NCBI GenBank assembly: GCA_029721515.1
Contig: CM056563.1
Coordinates: 23,522,954 to 23,586,953 of the forward strand
Length of the DNA: 64,000 nucleotides
Direction of reading: 5' to 3'
Source: Synanceia verrucosa
Taxonomy: Eukaryota > Chordata > Actinopteri > Perciformes > Synanceiidae
Part shown: positions 1 through 10,800 of the stretch, in pieces
Position numbering within the stretch: position 1 is the first letter of the stretch
Layout of the letters: each line of letters begins with the position of its first letter
Translations under genes and position numbers: made by a program
Notes under the pieces: model-generated
Told to the model about the DNA's origin: nothing
Seen by the model: the letters and a program-made list of their open reading frames with translations, nothing else
Database searches by the model: none

Positions 1-616
1 TGGTGGAAGAGCTGGACAGCTGACAAAGCAGCCGCTAACCCTGAGATACAAACCTAGAGGTCGTTTCAGTCTGCAGGCTGCTAACACGCTAAGATGCTGC
101 AGCCTCACGTGCAGTAACAGAAAAGTTTGTTTTGCTGGTGAGTTTCTGTTCTTTTCTTGTTGACCATCACTGCTCATGCTTACGACTTTATTACTCACTA
201 AATTCTATTTTATGGACTAATTTAATCTTTAAAATGTCAGAGTCTGATTTCTTCAGATGTCTTCATCATCTCTGAGTGGTTGAAACCATTCAATAACAAC
301 ATAAATAATCCAGTATAATGAAACAATTTGGTCCTTTGTGGAGCTCAAAGCACTAAAAATATTTTTAGTCTTTTTTTTAAATAATCAGATTTTATTTTAT
401 TTTATGAACTTACATAACAACAATGCATGCATCACTACACAGAGGTCTGAGCTAGGGAGGATAATGAAGAAGCAAAGTCTTTTTATTCTTATATTGTTGC
501 AGTTTTAAGCAATCTTTGATAAAATAATTTTCTTCTGTATTAACTTTTTGAGTACCAAAGGCATAGCTGTACGTCTTTTAAAATACAACGCTTGAGTGCC
601 ATAAGCGTGTATATAT
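1..616. other. Non-coding, no feature recognised
   Basis: AT-rich sequence with short T runs. No exon, RNA gene or known repeat could be supported. Confidence 0.5.
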
Positions 617-1016
617 TAGGGCTGGGTTAAAAAAAAAAATCTTTTCAATCGATTTTAATCGATCTCCATTTACGTAAATGGTTGATAATCGATTCCTAAA
701 ATCCAAAGATCGATCTTTTAACTTGCGTATTTTTTTCTTTATTGGATGTGCAGAGAAGCAGCCTGAAGTATAAACCTGCCTGCCAGTCCTGCGTGAGGGC
801 ATCAATCGCTATACATACGTCTAGTCTGCATAGCTAGTCTGCCGAAACCCAAGAAGTCTCGCATGATCAGCTGCTTTCCAAGGAGCAAGATCTCGTGAGG
901 TGTTGCTGCCAGCAGTCAAACAAACATGGCGGAAGCGAGTCCAGAATATGCAACGGGAAGATAAAATACAGCGGCTATACAACGAATCTTCGCAACCATT
1001 TCATGAGACATCACCC
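617..1016 (+). mobile_element. 5' end of a hAT-superfamily transposon (degenerate, truncated)
   Basis: Begins with TAGGGCTGGG, a hAT-type terminus, followed by clustered ATCGAT motifs (655-720) that are typical of the subterminal region of teleost hAT elements, then a BED zinc-finger remnant. The element is cut at about 1016 where a hairpin and a different repeat (copy 1 of the dispersed family) begin. No catalytic (DDE) or hAT dimerisation domain remains, so it cannot be autonomous. Confidence 0.65.
895..1016 (+). pseudogene. BED-type zinc finger remnant of a hAT transposase
   Basis: The plus-strand frame reads SRICNGKIKYSGYTTNLRNH followed by FMRHHPE. This matches the BED finger layout C-x2-C ... 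YSG-x-TTNLR-x-H-x4-H as found in ZBED/hAT transposases, in which the finger binds transposon ends. The expected first cysteine is Ser here (TCC in place of TGC), there is no acceptable start codon upstream, and the frame leaves the domain at the hairpin near 1017. It is therefore a broken fragment. A domesticated ZBED gene is unlikely because nothing follows the finger. Confidence 0.75.
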
Positions 1017-1044
1017 GGAAAGACGTATATATACACGTCTTTCC
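1017..1044. repeat. Perfect 10-bp hairpin
   Basis: GGAAAGACGT (1017-1026) and its exact reverse complement ACGTCTTTCC (1035-1044) flank an 8-base AT-rich loop, exactly at the junction of the hAT remnant and the dispersed repeat. Confidence 0.85.
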
Positions 1045-1050
1045 TTTTTT

Positions 1051-1219
1051 CGGCGCTCTCACACAGCCTGTAAGTAATTTTGGGGCTTCTGGGAGATGTA
1101 GTCAGAGCATAAAGAGACAAATGTATTTTGTGCATCATGAAATATGACTCAAAATGGACAAAAACGCGGGCACAAGGCACTTTAATTTTTGATAAAAAGG
1201 GCTGGCACTCAGTGAGTTG
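1051..1219 (+). repeat. Dispersed repeat, copy 1 (deleted form)
   Basis: Contains the GGCGCTCTCACA start seen at 2529, the anchor TGTAGTCAGAGCATAAAGAG and the shared end ending CTCAGTGAGTT. It lacks about 150 bp of the middle present in copies 2 and 3 but keeps the ATGACTCAAAATGGACAAAAA block that copy 2 lacks. Confidence 0.8.
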
Positions 1220-2044
1220 ATAAAGTTCGGTCTTAACTGCCTTATGACTGTTGGTTAGGTCATGGGTTTCATACACTTCATATAATACAACTAAAGCTGT
1301 CCAAGTGAATGCTTAAAGATACTACATTAGCTCTAATTAATGTTGTGTTTATGAAAAGAATGTCTCGTTCCCTTTTTTCATCCATTTCACGTTACAAATT
1401 AAGACTTTAACGATGTTCTTTGGTGGATTACTGGAGAAGCTTGGACAGATTTAGAAAAGATTGTTAATCTAATTTTGTCAGCGTGTTTGATCGTTAGTTA
1501 CAACTGTGTTTGTTTCCTTGTTTTTTTTGAATGGAGTTCGGCTTCATGACCTGCCAGCACGTCTCTGGCAACACAGTTAGGAGTTACTATTGTGGAAATT
1601 AGCTTGTTAACTAAATTAATCTAAAAAAGAAATGGGGACAAAATATTATTAAATGGTGTAATTTGAGGACATGATAATGAAAAATAAGTTGATTGGTGAG
1701 ATCAGTAATGCGTCCTGTGTGATGTAACGGTGCTCAGCTGCTCAGTGCTGTTTGTCAGATCTTTTTATCCTACATGACAAACTGTAACTGATATGTGTTA
1801 AACAAGTCAGACAAAGACGCTGCTCGAGTTTTATCCGACGAGTCGTGACTCGAACACAGAGCCAGTCATGTGTCATTTTTAGGACCAATCCGACTGTCAA
1901 CCTGTCAACGCTCAGGACATTTTTTTTCAATATAAGGACATTTTTTTCAGAGGTGTTGGTGTGTGACGGCAGTGGAATTAGTGGAGCATCAGTCTGAAGA
2001 ATCAGTTCAATCACTGAATGTACGAGTTATTGGCTCCTCCCTCA
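1220..2044. other. Non-coding, no feature recognised
   Basis: No exon or known repeat could be supported. The minus-strand ORF at 1742-2014 has no domain features. Confidence 0.5.
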
Positions 2045-2069
2045 GTGTGTGTGTGTGTGTGTGTGTGTG
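2045..2069. repeat. (GT)n microsatellite
   Basis: About 12 GT units, paired with an inverted CA run 70 bp downstream. Confidence 0.9.
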
Positions 2070-2139
2070 GATTACATCCTGTCATTTGTCCACACGTGTC
2101 TCATACAAACACACATATGTGCATGTACCTATTACACAG

Positions 2140-2167
<28 letters not shown>
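2140..2167. repeat. (CA)n microsatellite
   Basis: About 14 CA units, the reverse complement of the GT run at 2045. Both lie inside a spurious ORF (1963-2208). Confidence 0.9.
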
Positions 2168-2171
<4 letters not shown>

Positions 2172-2528
2172 GGATCCAATTACTGAAACTGGGATATGGT
2201 TGGCATAACATAATGAACAGCCATTTTTCACCTGCCTAACTGGTGCTGCACCGTTCACACCATCTCATCCCACACTTCCATTTATTCTCAGGTGACGCCA
2301 GTGAAGGAGCAGAGTTAAACCTCCACCTGTAGGATGGACTTTTTTTTTTTTCAACCAAATTATAACCAATAACAGATATTTACTGACACTATCTACTGAA
2401 TTGTATATCTATGAAATATTACTGAGAATAAAGTCTCTGTCTCACTCTAAAGGAGTTTACCCTGTAATTAAAAAATACAGCATAGCATCAGTTTAGGTTT
2501 AACTGATGTATCGGCAGCTGACACGAGA

Positions 2529-2820
2529 GGGCGCTCTCACAAAGCTTATGATTGATTTTTGGGCTTCTGGGAGATGTAGTCAGAGCATAAAGAGACGGTA
2601 TACACCACAGAGATCAAAACAGGAAGTGGAGACGATCGAGATTAGAGAGCAAAACAAACAGAATCTGGAGAAAAAGTGGTGATTTTGGTGAAAGTGTCCT
2701 CTACTCTACCTCTGATAAAACAAGAATGGAACAAGGAAAAAACAAACATTTATTTCATCATGAAAACGCTGGAACAAGGCACTTCCTGTTTTATAAAACG
2801 GCTGACACTCAAAGAGTTAA
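2529..2820 (+). repeat. Dispersed repeat, copy 2
   Basis: Near-identical to 51074-51432 over the CAGAGCATAAAGAGACGGTA to CAAGAATGGAACAAGG part, but missing the internal block of about 110 bp. It ends with ACTCAAAGAGTTAA, comparable to the ends of the other copies. Confidence 0.85.
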
Positions 2821-2876
2821 AATGAGGCAGCAACATCTAGACCTTCTCAGCAATCAGTCAGTGTAATTAAATGTCC

Positions 2877-3130
2877 CTTAATGATCATTTTACATGTAGT
2901 TAATTCATGACTGTTTTCATTGTTGATTAATTCATTCATTGTTTTCTCAATCAGTCAGTTGTTTGGTCTGCTAAATGTCTGTCAGTGTTTCCTAATGTCC
3001 TCAAGTGTCTTGTTTTGTCCACAACTCGCTAGAAACTGGAAAATATTCACATTTAAGAAGCTGCAAACAGAATTTTAACCTTTTTTTCTTTAAAAAAAAA
3101 AATATTGGTTAATTCAATAATTGACTGATA
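2877..3130 (+). mobile_element. Degenerate copy of an abundant teleost repeat
   Basis: Includes GTTGTTTGGTCTGCTAAATG, CTAATGTCCTCAAGTGTCTT, GTTTTGTCCACAACTC and ATATTCACATTTAAGAAGCT, in the order seen in a repeat I recognise as very common in percomorph fish. The intact form is bounded by ATTAATCGATTA-type inverted ends. Here the ends are mutated (GATTAATTCATT ... GGTTAATTCAATAATTGACT). Confidence 0.65.
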
Positions 3131-4326
3131 AAATGTGTTTTTCCTCCACGGGCTGCGTGACTAGACACCGTCACAGAGGAAAGAGGAGAGCATGTTTGTC
3201 TTGTAATTATGGAAAGCTGAACCTTTAAATGAAGCACTGGCTGCTGTCCAAAGAGCAGCAGAGATACAGACTCTGTTCTTGAAAAGCCAAACTTGTATCT
3301 GATCTGCAGGACGTCCCAGAGGATCACAGTGGCTCTGGTCTGGTCCAGTCACATCAACAAACCTGTACCTCCCAGTCAGCTCTGGTAGTGATGAATGGAT
3401 TTCTCCCTGTGTGTTTGTAATAAGGACTCTCATTGCTGATAAGCAGTTGCTTCTGCAGGTTATTACACTTCTTAGCTGGTGATTTAGCTACAATCTCACG
3501 GCGGTGTTTAAATGAAATATGGCTTTGTCCTTGTTCTGTTCTGCTGCTCGTTTTCTTTTTATTTATTGCCTTGCTTTGATTGTTTCTCTGCGTTGCTGTT
3601 GCACCTTTTCAAAACCATCAGTTTGGTTGATCTGCTCCTCATGTCAGTGACGTGTCGGTCACTTCCTGTAACCACTAAAACAGAACTGAGCTGTCAGTTT
3701 ACAGGTTCAGGTCTCATTCTCATGCCTCAATAACAAAGAAGGTTGTTGTGTATTCATAGAGGCAGAATACAGAACAGATCCCTCAATAATAGCAGGAGCA
3801 TCTCATTCTCTCACATGCTGAAAAGTCACTCTTTAGAGGCAATATCCCATCCAGCATCAGCAGCAGAATCAGCAGCATCCCAGGTCCAGCAGGCAGGTAT
3901 CAAAGCCCCTCTAAGTGTTTACAATGACGCATCGACCCGCTCTGCTTAATCCCCCTGGCAGCTCTCTGAGTTAAAGCAACAGTTCCAGCCACCACACACC
4001 TACAGGCACAAAAGCCAAACAGTGTGCTACCTGATCCCCTGACAAGGATCCTGTTGAGTCCTGCTTTTGAGCTGAACCTCTGCACTCTATCGACAGTTAG
4101 AGAAGAGGAGGAGGAAGGGGTGGGATGCTACTTGGGGAAAAGAAACTACAACACTCCTCCAAACATGACAAAAAAGAAGCAGAAAGCATCTCTGTAGCTT
4201 TTAAAGTGAATTTCTACCTTTAAGTGTTGGCACTAAGTGGAGGATGATGGTGATCCGTTACCTGTGTTGGCAATCCACATCCAGCCCTGGCTCGTTTCCA
4301 CTCATCCCGCGTCTGCAGCTTCAGCT
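3131..4326. other. Non-coding, no supported gene
   Basis: ORFs at 3109-3327 and 3161-3433 (minus) and 3512-3733 (plus) overlap or are low in complexity; none shows a domain or splice support. Confidence 0.45.
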
Positions 4327-4438
4327 GTCCTGTTTCGTTTTTTCTTTTTTTTTTCCTCTCTTCCTTCTTTCTCTCCCCTTTGGCCCTCTTTCTTCTCTTC
4401 CTCTCCCTCCTCCCTTCCTCTTCCTCCTCCTGCACTTG
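4327..4438 (+). repeat. Polypyrimidine tract
   Basis: About 110 bases almost entirely C and T on the plus strand, with few purine interruptions. It generates Ser/Leu/Phe-rich ORFs that are not genes. Confidence 0.85.
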
Positions 4439-4530
4439 TTTGAGTCTATTTCAGTGGCAGCAACAGAGGAGCCCGCTGCGACGGTGGCATGGTTTCCAGC
4501 ACTTTGGCAGAAGGTCACATTATCACTCGC

Positions 4531-4662
4531 TGGTAAAAAGGGGGGAGGGAAGAAGAAGAGGAGGAGCAGGGGGAGGATGGATGGAGTGATGGAGGGAGGT
4601 CGGAGTGAGCAGGTGCCAGAGCAGGAGAAGGAGGAGGAGGGAAAAGAGAAACAAAACAAATG
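4531..4662 (+). repeat. Polypurine tract
   Basis: About 130 bases almost entirely A and G on the plus strand, 90 bp after the pyrimidine tract. The two could fold against each other or form triplex DNA. Confidence 0.85.
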
Positions 4663-5454
4663 AACAAATCGTGGCTGTCCACAGTTGGACTTGAGCTCTT
4701 GGCTAAATGTTCCAGGTTAGAATTAAACTTGAGACGACTACCTGAGGTTTTCAGGTGCGATGTCCCAGAATGCTTTGAGGAGGAACCTGTCAGAGTGCAT
4801 ATTTGTGTATAAAGCAGTTGTCGTTTTAAATGCTTCAGCAGCTGCTCACCTCTGGGGGGGAAAAAGATAATTCCTCTGTTGGCTCGAGAGTGAGACTTCA
4901 GAAAAGCTGCCAGAAACTTACACCATGTTATATGTCAGCGCAAAAGCAAATCCTCCACATTCTCCGGTCTTGTCCCTGCCCAGATGTACTCCATGTTTGT
5001 TTGAGACGCCCGTCCCCACTGAGAGTCCCATAGATCACAGATTGTGCAGGGTGACCCTTGTCTTCATTTCCTGGTCTCCCCTCTTCGCCCTCCTCTGGTG
5101 CGAGCGGCGCTCTTGCGGACGCTCCATCAAAATAAGACTTGAAGAAATGATCCAGCTGCCCGGGACGAGGCTGACGGCGACCGGCGACAGATGGCCGGAG
5201 TGAGGGGGCCAGATGCTGGAGATCTTCTAAAATGTCTGTTTTGCTGGATCCTCCCCCTGGAAACACACCTTGCTTGTTTGCTCTCCAGTTACCTGCGCTT
5301 GTTGTCCTGTTTGCTCTTTCCCTACCTGTGCCCCTCCTTCCTCCATCAGCTGCTTCACTCTGGCTCTGCTGGCCGGCTGTAATCCCAACTCCTACACTCC
5401 GTGTCACAGGAAGGGCTTGTGAGCTCTAATCACTGTGTAGTAAGGATTTATCCT
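4663..5454. other. Non-coding, no supported gene
   Basis: The longest ORF (4928-5407, minus, 159 codons) has no signal peptide, domain or splice context that I can recognise and overlaps plus-strand ORFs in other frames. Confidence 0.45.
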
Positions 5455-5640
5455 CTCGTCCTCCCTCCCTCCCTCCCTCCTCTGTTTCCTCCCTCCACCC
5501 CTCCCGTTTATTTCCCTCCCTTTTCTTTACAACTCTCAACGTACTCCAGCCTCTTTTCCAATCTCACTACACCACTTCCTTTCCTTCACTCTTCTCCAGG
5601 ACCATTTCATTTGTCAGATTTTTTTTTTAATTGTTTTTTT
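5455..5640 (+). repeat. Pyrimidine-rich region with (CCCT)n
   Basis: Starts with five CCCT/CCTC units (5460-5480) and continues as a C/T-dominated stretch ending in T runs. Confidence 0.75.
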
Positions 5641-5925
5641 AGCGTCTCCTGTTACGCTCTGTCTCTCATCTGCAGCATACATCAACAGGTTTGTCCTTGA
5701 AACGATCTCCAGGACAAACGGAGCTCACCTTTTCCTTCCTATCTTTGTGTTTTGTCTCTTTGAGTCTGTGTACGTACACCACATAATGCATGCATGCACG
5801 CGTTTGTATGTCCCTATGCCAGCATTTGTTACAGCTTATCAAAGCTCAGTCACTATCATGTTGACTGATATGTAACAAGAGAACGAGGACAAGCTTTTCC
5901 TGCTCCGAGCACAGACTTTATGGTC

Positions 5926-6205
5926 AAAAGTACGTGGACAGCCTGACATAACCTGCCGTCACTCTTCATTCCTCCACCTGGACTCCAACAGGAGCATAAG
6001 AGAGGTCTGACACTGGTTCTGGTCTGGATCCAAGTCACAGGTCTGGTCTCAGAGTAGGCCAGTCCACTTCTTCCACACAAAACTGGGAAATCCATCTGTT
6101 TGTGGACTTTCCTCTCCTCCACCTTTCCTCTTGGGACAAAGTTTGTGGCACCCAATAAGTCTGGAATATTATTGTGTAATGTAGCATTAAGATATCCCTT
6201 TATTG
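5926..6205 (+). mobile_element. Tc1-like / small DNA transposon fragment
   Basis: GGTCAAAAGTACGTGGACA at the left is the terminal motif of a frequent teleost DNA element. Further right GGACAAAGTTTGTGGCACCC and TGTAGCATTAAGATATCCCT match blocks I remember from the same family. The middle has an unrelated-looking or very diverged filler. No transposase frame is left. Superfamily assignment (Tc1/mariner) is tentative. Confidence 0.5.
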
Positions 6206-9057
6206 TTTATTTTATGATCCAGGTAATAAAGATACGGTGTCACCGTAACGTAGTTTGTCCACCAGCGAGTGCTGACAAGCTTCTTCTGTACAGTTTGATT
6301 TAATTTTCTTTTTTTCCAGTATATGGGTTTTGTCGTCGGGGCCTACTTTAGTTCACTTATGATTTTGGAGCGTATTGATTTTGGCTTCACTTAGACTCAA
6401 TAAGCTGCTTGCCTTCATAAGTTATGGATCTGAGCCACATACCTGAAACCAGCTGCAGTTTGTGGTTCATGAGGAAACTGATCTACACGTTGTTGGCTGT
6501 ATTCAAGGATTGGATCATCTCTTACAGTTGTCATGAACAGGAAAATTAGCTTATAAACATGGTTTTTTTTTCTGCTGTATATTTGTGCATTTTTGCACGG
6601 GGGCCTGAGCAGATTTTTGCTCTTGGAGGAACTGCAGTTTATTTAGTATCACCCTACTCCATGATGTTAGTAAAACACACTTTTGACTTGATTGCAGCAG
6701 GTTCTTTGACTACATTTGACTTGATAAATCAAAGTGAGCCCTCAGATTTGAGGTGCTTTAATAAATGTCTTTTTAAGATTCCTGCACAGCTGGTTTGTAG
6801 TAAATCAGGGCTGTCACTTTTTATTCACCAGCTGAACTCTTGCTGCAGCTAAACGTCTGCAGAATTGAGTGAACTAGTAAGTCATCCTTACAGATAATCA
6901 AGATGCCATGGTGCATTTCAGATTGGATGTTATATACAAAAATGGTGGAAAAATACAGGTTGGTTTACTTCACTTTTTACTTTGTGTACGGAGGGTTTTT
7001 ACATAGATTACATTTTAAGAAGTGGAGCGATCGTCCAGTCATGTTCTCTCTTTATGACTATAACTTACTGAAGGTATTGGAGAGACCTCTGACATGCAGA
7101 AATGGTTTAATGGAGAGTTTCTTCTTCACCTGCTATGACATTGTTAAAATACAACCTTATCTTTGACCTGGCTGACCTTGTTCATCATCAAACCAATGAC
7201 CTCCTCACTGCTTATTTCACCTGTCCTCCTTTTGGCTCGGCGCACAGGTGTTGTTTTCTGTCTGCAGGATGTATAAAGTAAATTTTTTGGAAAGGTCAAG
7301 CTGCCATTCTGGACAGACGTTAGCAGAGCAGTGCAGGCTGTCTGCAGGTGACTCATGTCTGTCCTCAATTCTCTCCAGCTCACCACAAACATGCTGCCTG
7401 AGGCTATTTTAGCTCCCTGCTCTCCTGCTAGGGTCAGGCTATGAGCCCCCCCTACAGGCCATAGGAGGGAAATGCACCTGCTGATCTGCACGAGAAATTA
7501 TTGTTCAGAAACAGCCTTATGTGTGCTTCCTAATGCACTTTGCCTTAATCCTTAACATTTTAGCATTTCAGCCTGCTTTTACACTTCACCCGAGACTTTC
7601 GATAAGCACAAAATCATTTTGCCCATTAACGCACTTCCAGGTCGTATTTGCATATACAGTATTACACTGCCAAGCTGCAAACAATCTTCCTTGCAAAGAC
7701 AATTGCAAACTGTAGCAGAGCACAAAAAGCCATTAATCTTAATTTTTTCACCCTGCGGATGAATCCCTGGAAAAATGAATCCTTTCTCCCAGGCAGGAGG
7801 ACATCAGTGGCATTTTATGAGGCTGTCAGGGCTGCACTGAGAGATGTGTCGGCAAGGCCATATTTGCTTCTCTGAGGCTGGACAGCGTGACCCCGATCGA
7901 TCACTGTGCCATGATAAATGTCCACAAATCCCCTGCTTGTGATCAACAGCTTACAGAGTTGGCTTTACTCGATCGATGCATGATCGATAAGGCAAACAGA
8001 TGGGACTGTAAAGCAAGAGATAATTACGTGTCGGCAGGGTTGTTGCAGAAGATAACAGGAAGAGTATCTACCTGGTGTCACTGTAGCCAAGGACAGACAT
8101 GTGATACCACTAAACCACAAATCCAAATCTGATGAGGCTGGTTGGTCTGCAGACAAACTGTAACTACTAAGGCATGGCCGAGCAGGTGGCTGAGTGAGGG
8201 GGAAGTAACACATGTCAGGGGTGGCAGCAAAGGAAATGGCAGGCATATGCTCTCACTTTGTGGCCTGGCTCTCCCGCCTCACCGGACAATATGGCCGAGA
8301 ACACATCTGACCCAAAATAACGTCCTCACACAGCAAACCACACGTCATCACGGGCTGAAGCTCGTGGCATTTCCAGACAGGCGCTCTTCTGTTCTGTCAG
8401 GGTTTGCGAGCTATTTTCAGGAGTGTTCTTGTGACTGTGGCAGGGAAAACCGGGGAGGTAAAAGGCCAAACCTGGCTGTTGTAGATCCCAAGAGGCGGGC
8501 CGAATTTATCCTCGTCGTCTCCAAGTATCGAGCAGTGGCATCTCAGCTTACACCCTGAATCCTGTTTCTCTGTCACACTCAGTGCCGTCCATCTCTTTTA
8601 CTCCAACAAACGAATATTAATTCATACGCTTGTTGTTTGTGGATGAATGCTGATCAAATATCTTTTGATAGCCCTCTTTTCAAGAATGAATAGCATGTGT
8701 TTGGCCAGCAGCCTGTGGCAGCAATGTTTAATAATAGCAGCTATTAAGTAGGTATTGATTTGGCTATTTTCAGGTCACAAAAAGTCTATAAGACTGCTGA
8801 ATGTCAAGGCTTTTTCAGGTGTCTAGGTTGCATTCGACCATTTCAGCGTGACGCAAGTCATATAGTCACTGAAATTATATATTATGTAACAAGAATATAA
8901 CACCATAGGGATTAAATCGTAGAGAAACAGCAAACTTTTTCAAGCATTTCACATTTATGACAGAAACATCCATACTTAATAGCTAAACTATCGATCTAAA
9001 ATCGATAGAGTATCAGAAAGCATAATTTTGTGATCCTCAAACAGGGTTCCTACGCAT
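6206..9057. other. Non-coding, no supported gene
   Basis: About 2.9 kb. ORFs of 60-140 codons (for example 7144-7491 minus, 8142-8558 plus) lack domains and splice context. Clustered CGATCGAT motifs near 7970 and a CTATCGAT...ATCGATAG hairpin at 8988-9008 are the only structure seen. Confidence 0.45.
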
Positions 9058-9260
9058 CCTGGAAAACCTGGAAAATGATTGACCAATTTTCCAGTCATGC
9101 AAAACATGCAAAATGAGACAAAAAAGATCAAATGTCCTGGAAACAGGTAAGTTATTCAGGATAAAATTTACTTTTCACCTGTTTGCATAAATAGTTTTTA
9201 ACTGTTTCCATGACATTTTACCTTTTTTTTCCATGACTGCAATTTTCTAGGTTTTCCAGG
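9058..9260. mobile_element. Fold-back MITE-like element
   Basis: CCTGGAAAACCTGGAAAAT (9058-9076) is matched 18/19 by the reverse complement of 9242-9260. A second nested pair, ATGTCCTGGAAACAGGTAA and TTAACTGTTTCCATGACAT, also pairs 17/19. The whole 203 bp can fold into a long stem. No ORF is present, as expected for a non-autonomous element. Confidence 0.75.
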
Positions 9261-10587
9261 ACACCTGGAAATTGATGTAAAATATGTTGACGTGTTGGGA
9301 AAAAAAATATCACTATCTAAGCCAGTCACACATTGACAGATGCTATCACATAACAAAATATAAATGACGTGTGAAATGAGGCTTCCTCATAACCAAACGT
9401 TACGTCCCCCTCATCCATGGTGCTAATCATCCTGTCAGGTCACGTCGTCATCTTGGTGTCATTCACACCTCTTTTCACCAGCCAGCAGCGCCTGAAGCCT
9501 CGGCCTCAGGTGGCGAGTCTGCTGGATGTCCCGAGGCCGTCTGGCATCTCCGTCCAGCCGCCGGCGGCTTTTCGGTCGGGACCTGAAGTCCTGTGCGCAA
9601 CCTGTCGTGCCATTAAGCATCTGTGCTCCCTGGGAAGTCATGTCAAGCCCAGACCTGCTTCCTGATGGATGATGCAGTCACTGTAAACAGCTGAAGTCAG
9701 GCCTCTGGTCTGTTCTGTTTCCTGCCAAAAAACAAACCGATGATCCAATATACACAAAACGAGGCTCTGCTTCATTTTTACAGAGTTCGTTATACAAGTA
9801 GGTTTATTTCCTCATATACTGTCTGCCACCGGCAGCTGAGCTTAGCAGTGTACACAGAGATGAAGCTTCAGTGTCTTACAATCTCATGCTGCTAAAGTGA
9901 CATCTTTGTCAAACACCAGAGAGGAGACATGTTTGCAATGCAAAGCTTTTAACTGTCACAGAGCGATACAAGGCCCGTGTGTTTGAAGCTACCGATCTCT
10001 GTGATAAAAAAGTTAAAGATGCAGCAGAGGTACTTACCTGCACCGTCGAGGCTCTGCTGTGTGCTGCAGTTACTATTTATACAAGCCTAAGTCACATTTT
10101 TGAACAAAAATTCTATTACTGTTTGACATGATACACAAAAGAGGCAGGTTTGAGAATGCATGCTCATAGAAAAACTACACTAAAAGTACGCAGAGGCCTT
10201 CGATATACTAGTAAACTTATATTATTTATACTAGAACACTGGTCCGGGGCTGTTTTTCATGGATTTTGTTGTTACACAGAAAGGAAATGAATGCTATACA
10301 GTGATATTTTACACCATAATGTCCTTTTTGTCAGTGTTTTACTGTCTATAATAACAAAAATGGAATTGCAGATGTGGAAAATAAGTCCAAACATTATTTA
10401 TTTTAAACATTATTGTTGTGTTTTCATCAACTAATAGTTTTCCCACTTTTTGTGTGGAAGAACTTCACTTTTCTGCACAGTCCTGATCACAAACACATCC
10501 AACATCTTTGAGGTGTGAACACAGACTGTGGGTCATTGTTAGGCATCATTAACGCCCCCAGTGGGATCAAATCCCCGGTACCAGGAG
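9261..10587. other. Non-coding, no supported gene
   Basis: The ORF pair at 9417-9665 (plus) and 9459-9641 (minus) are opposite-strand shadows of a GC-richer patch without recognisable domains. Confidence 0.45.
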
Positions 10588-10800
10588 GCTGATCATTATT
10601 AATTTCATAGTTGATTAATCAATTAGTTGTTTGGTTTATAAAATGGTAAAATATGTTGATCGGTGATTCCTAAAGTTCAACATATTCAGTTTATTGTCAG
10701 AGGATTAATTTAAGAAGCTATAATTATGAAATAATAATTTTATTTCCCTAAAAAAAAACTTCAAAATTGTTAATTTAATAACTGAAAACTGTTTTATTTG
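10588..10800 (+). mobile_element. Second copy of the abundant teleost repeat (ATTAATCAATTAG type)
   Basis: TTGATTAATCAATTAGTTGT, then TATAAAATGGTAAAATATGT, CCTAAAGTTCAACATATTCA and TTTAAGAAGCTA occur in the same order as in the 2877-3130 copy. This copy keeps a clearer left end but lacks the TGTCCACAA middle. Confidence 0.65.

Noticed and set aside
3161..3433. Minus-strand ORF reading GRYRFVDVTGP, possible exon
   Set aside because: I could not assign it to any family; a second overlapping frame is also open and no convincing splice pair was found.
4244..4663. Overlapping plus and minus ORFs of 70-139 codons
   Set aside because: Arise from the pyrimidine and purine tracts; low-complexity residues only.
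4928..5407. 159-codon minus-strand ORF
   Set aside because: No recognisable domain, no splice sites that extend it, and opposite-strand ORFs of similar length overlap it.
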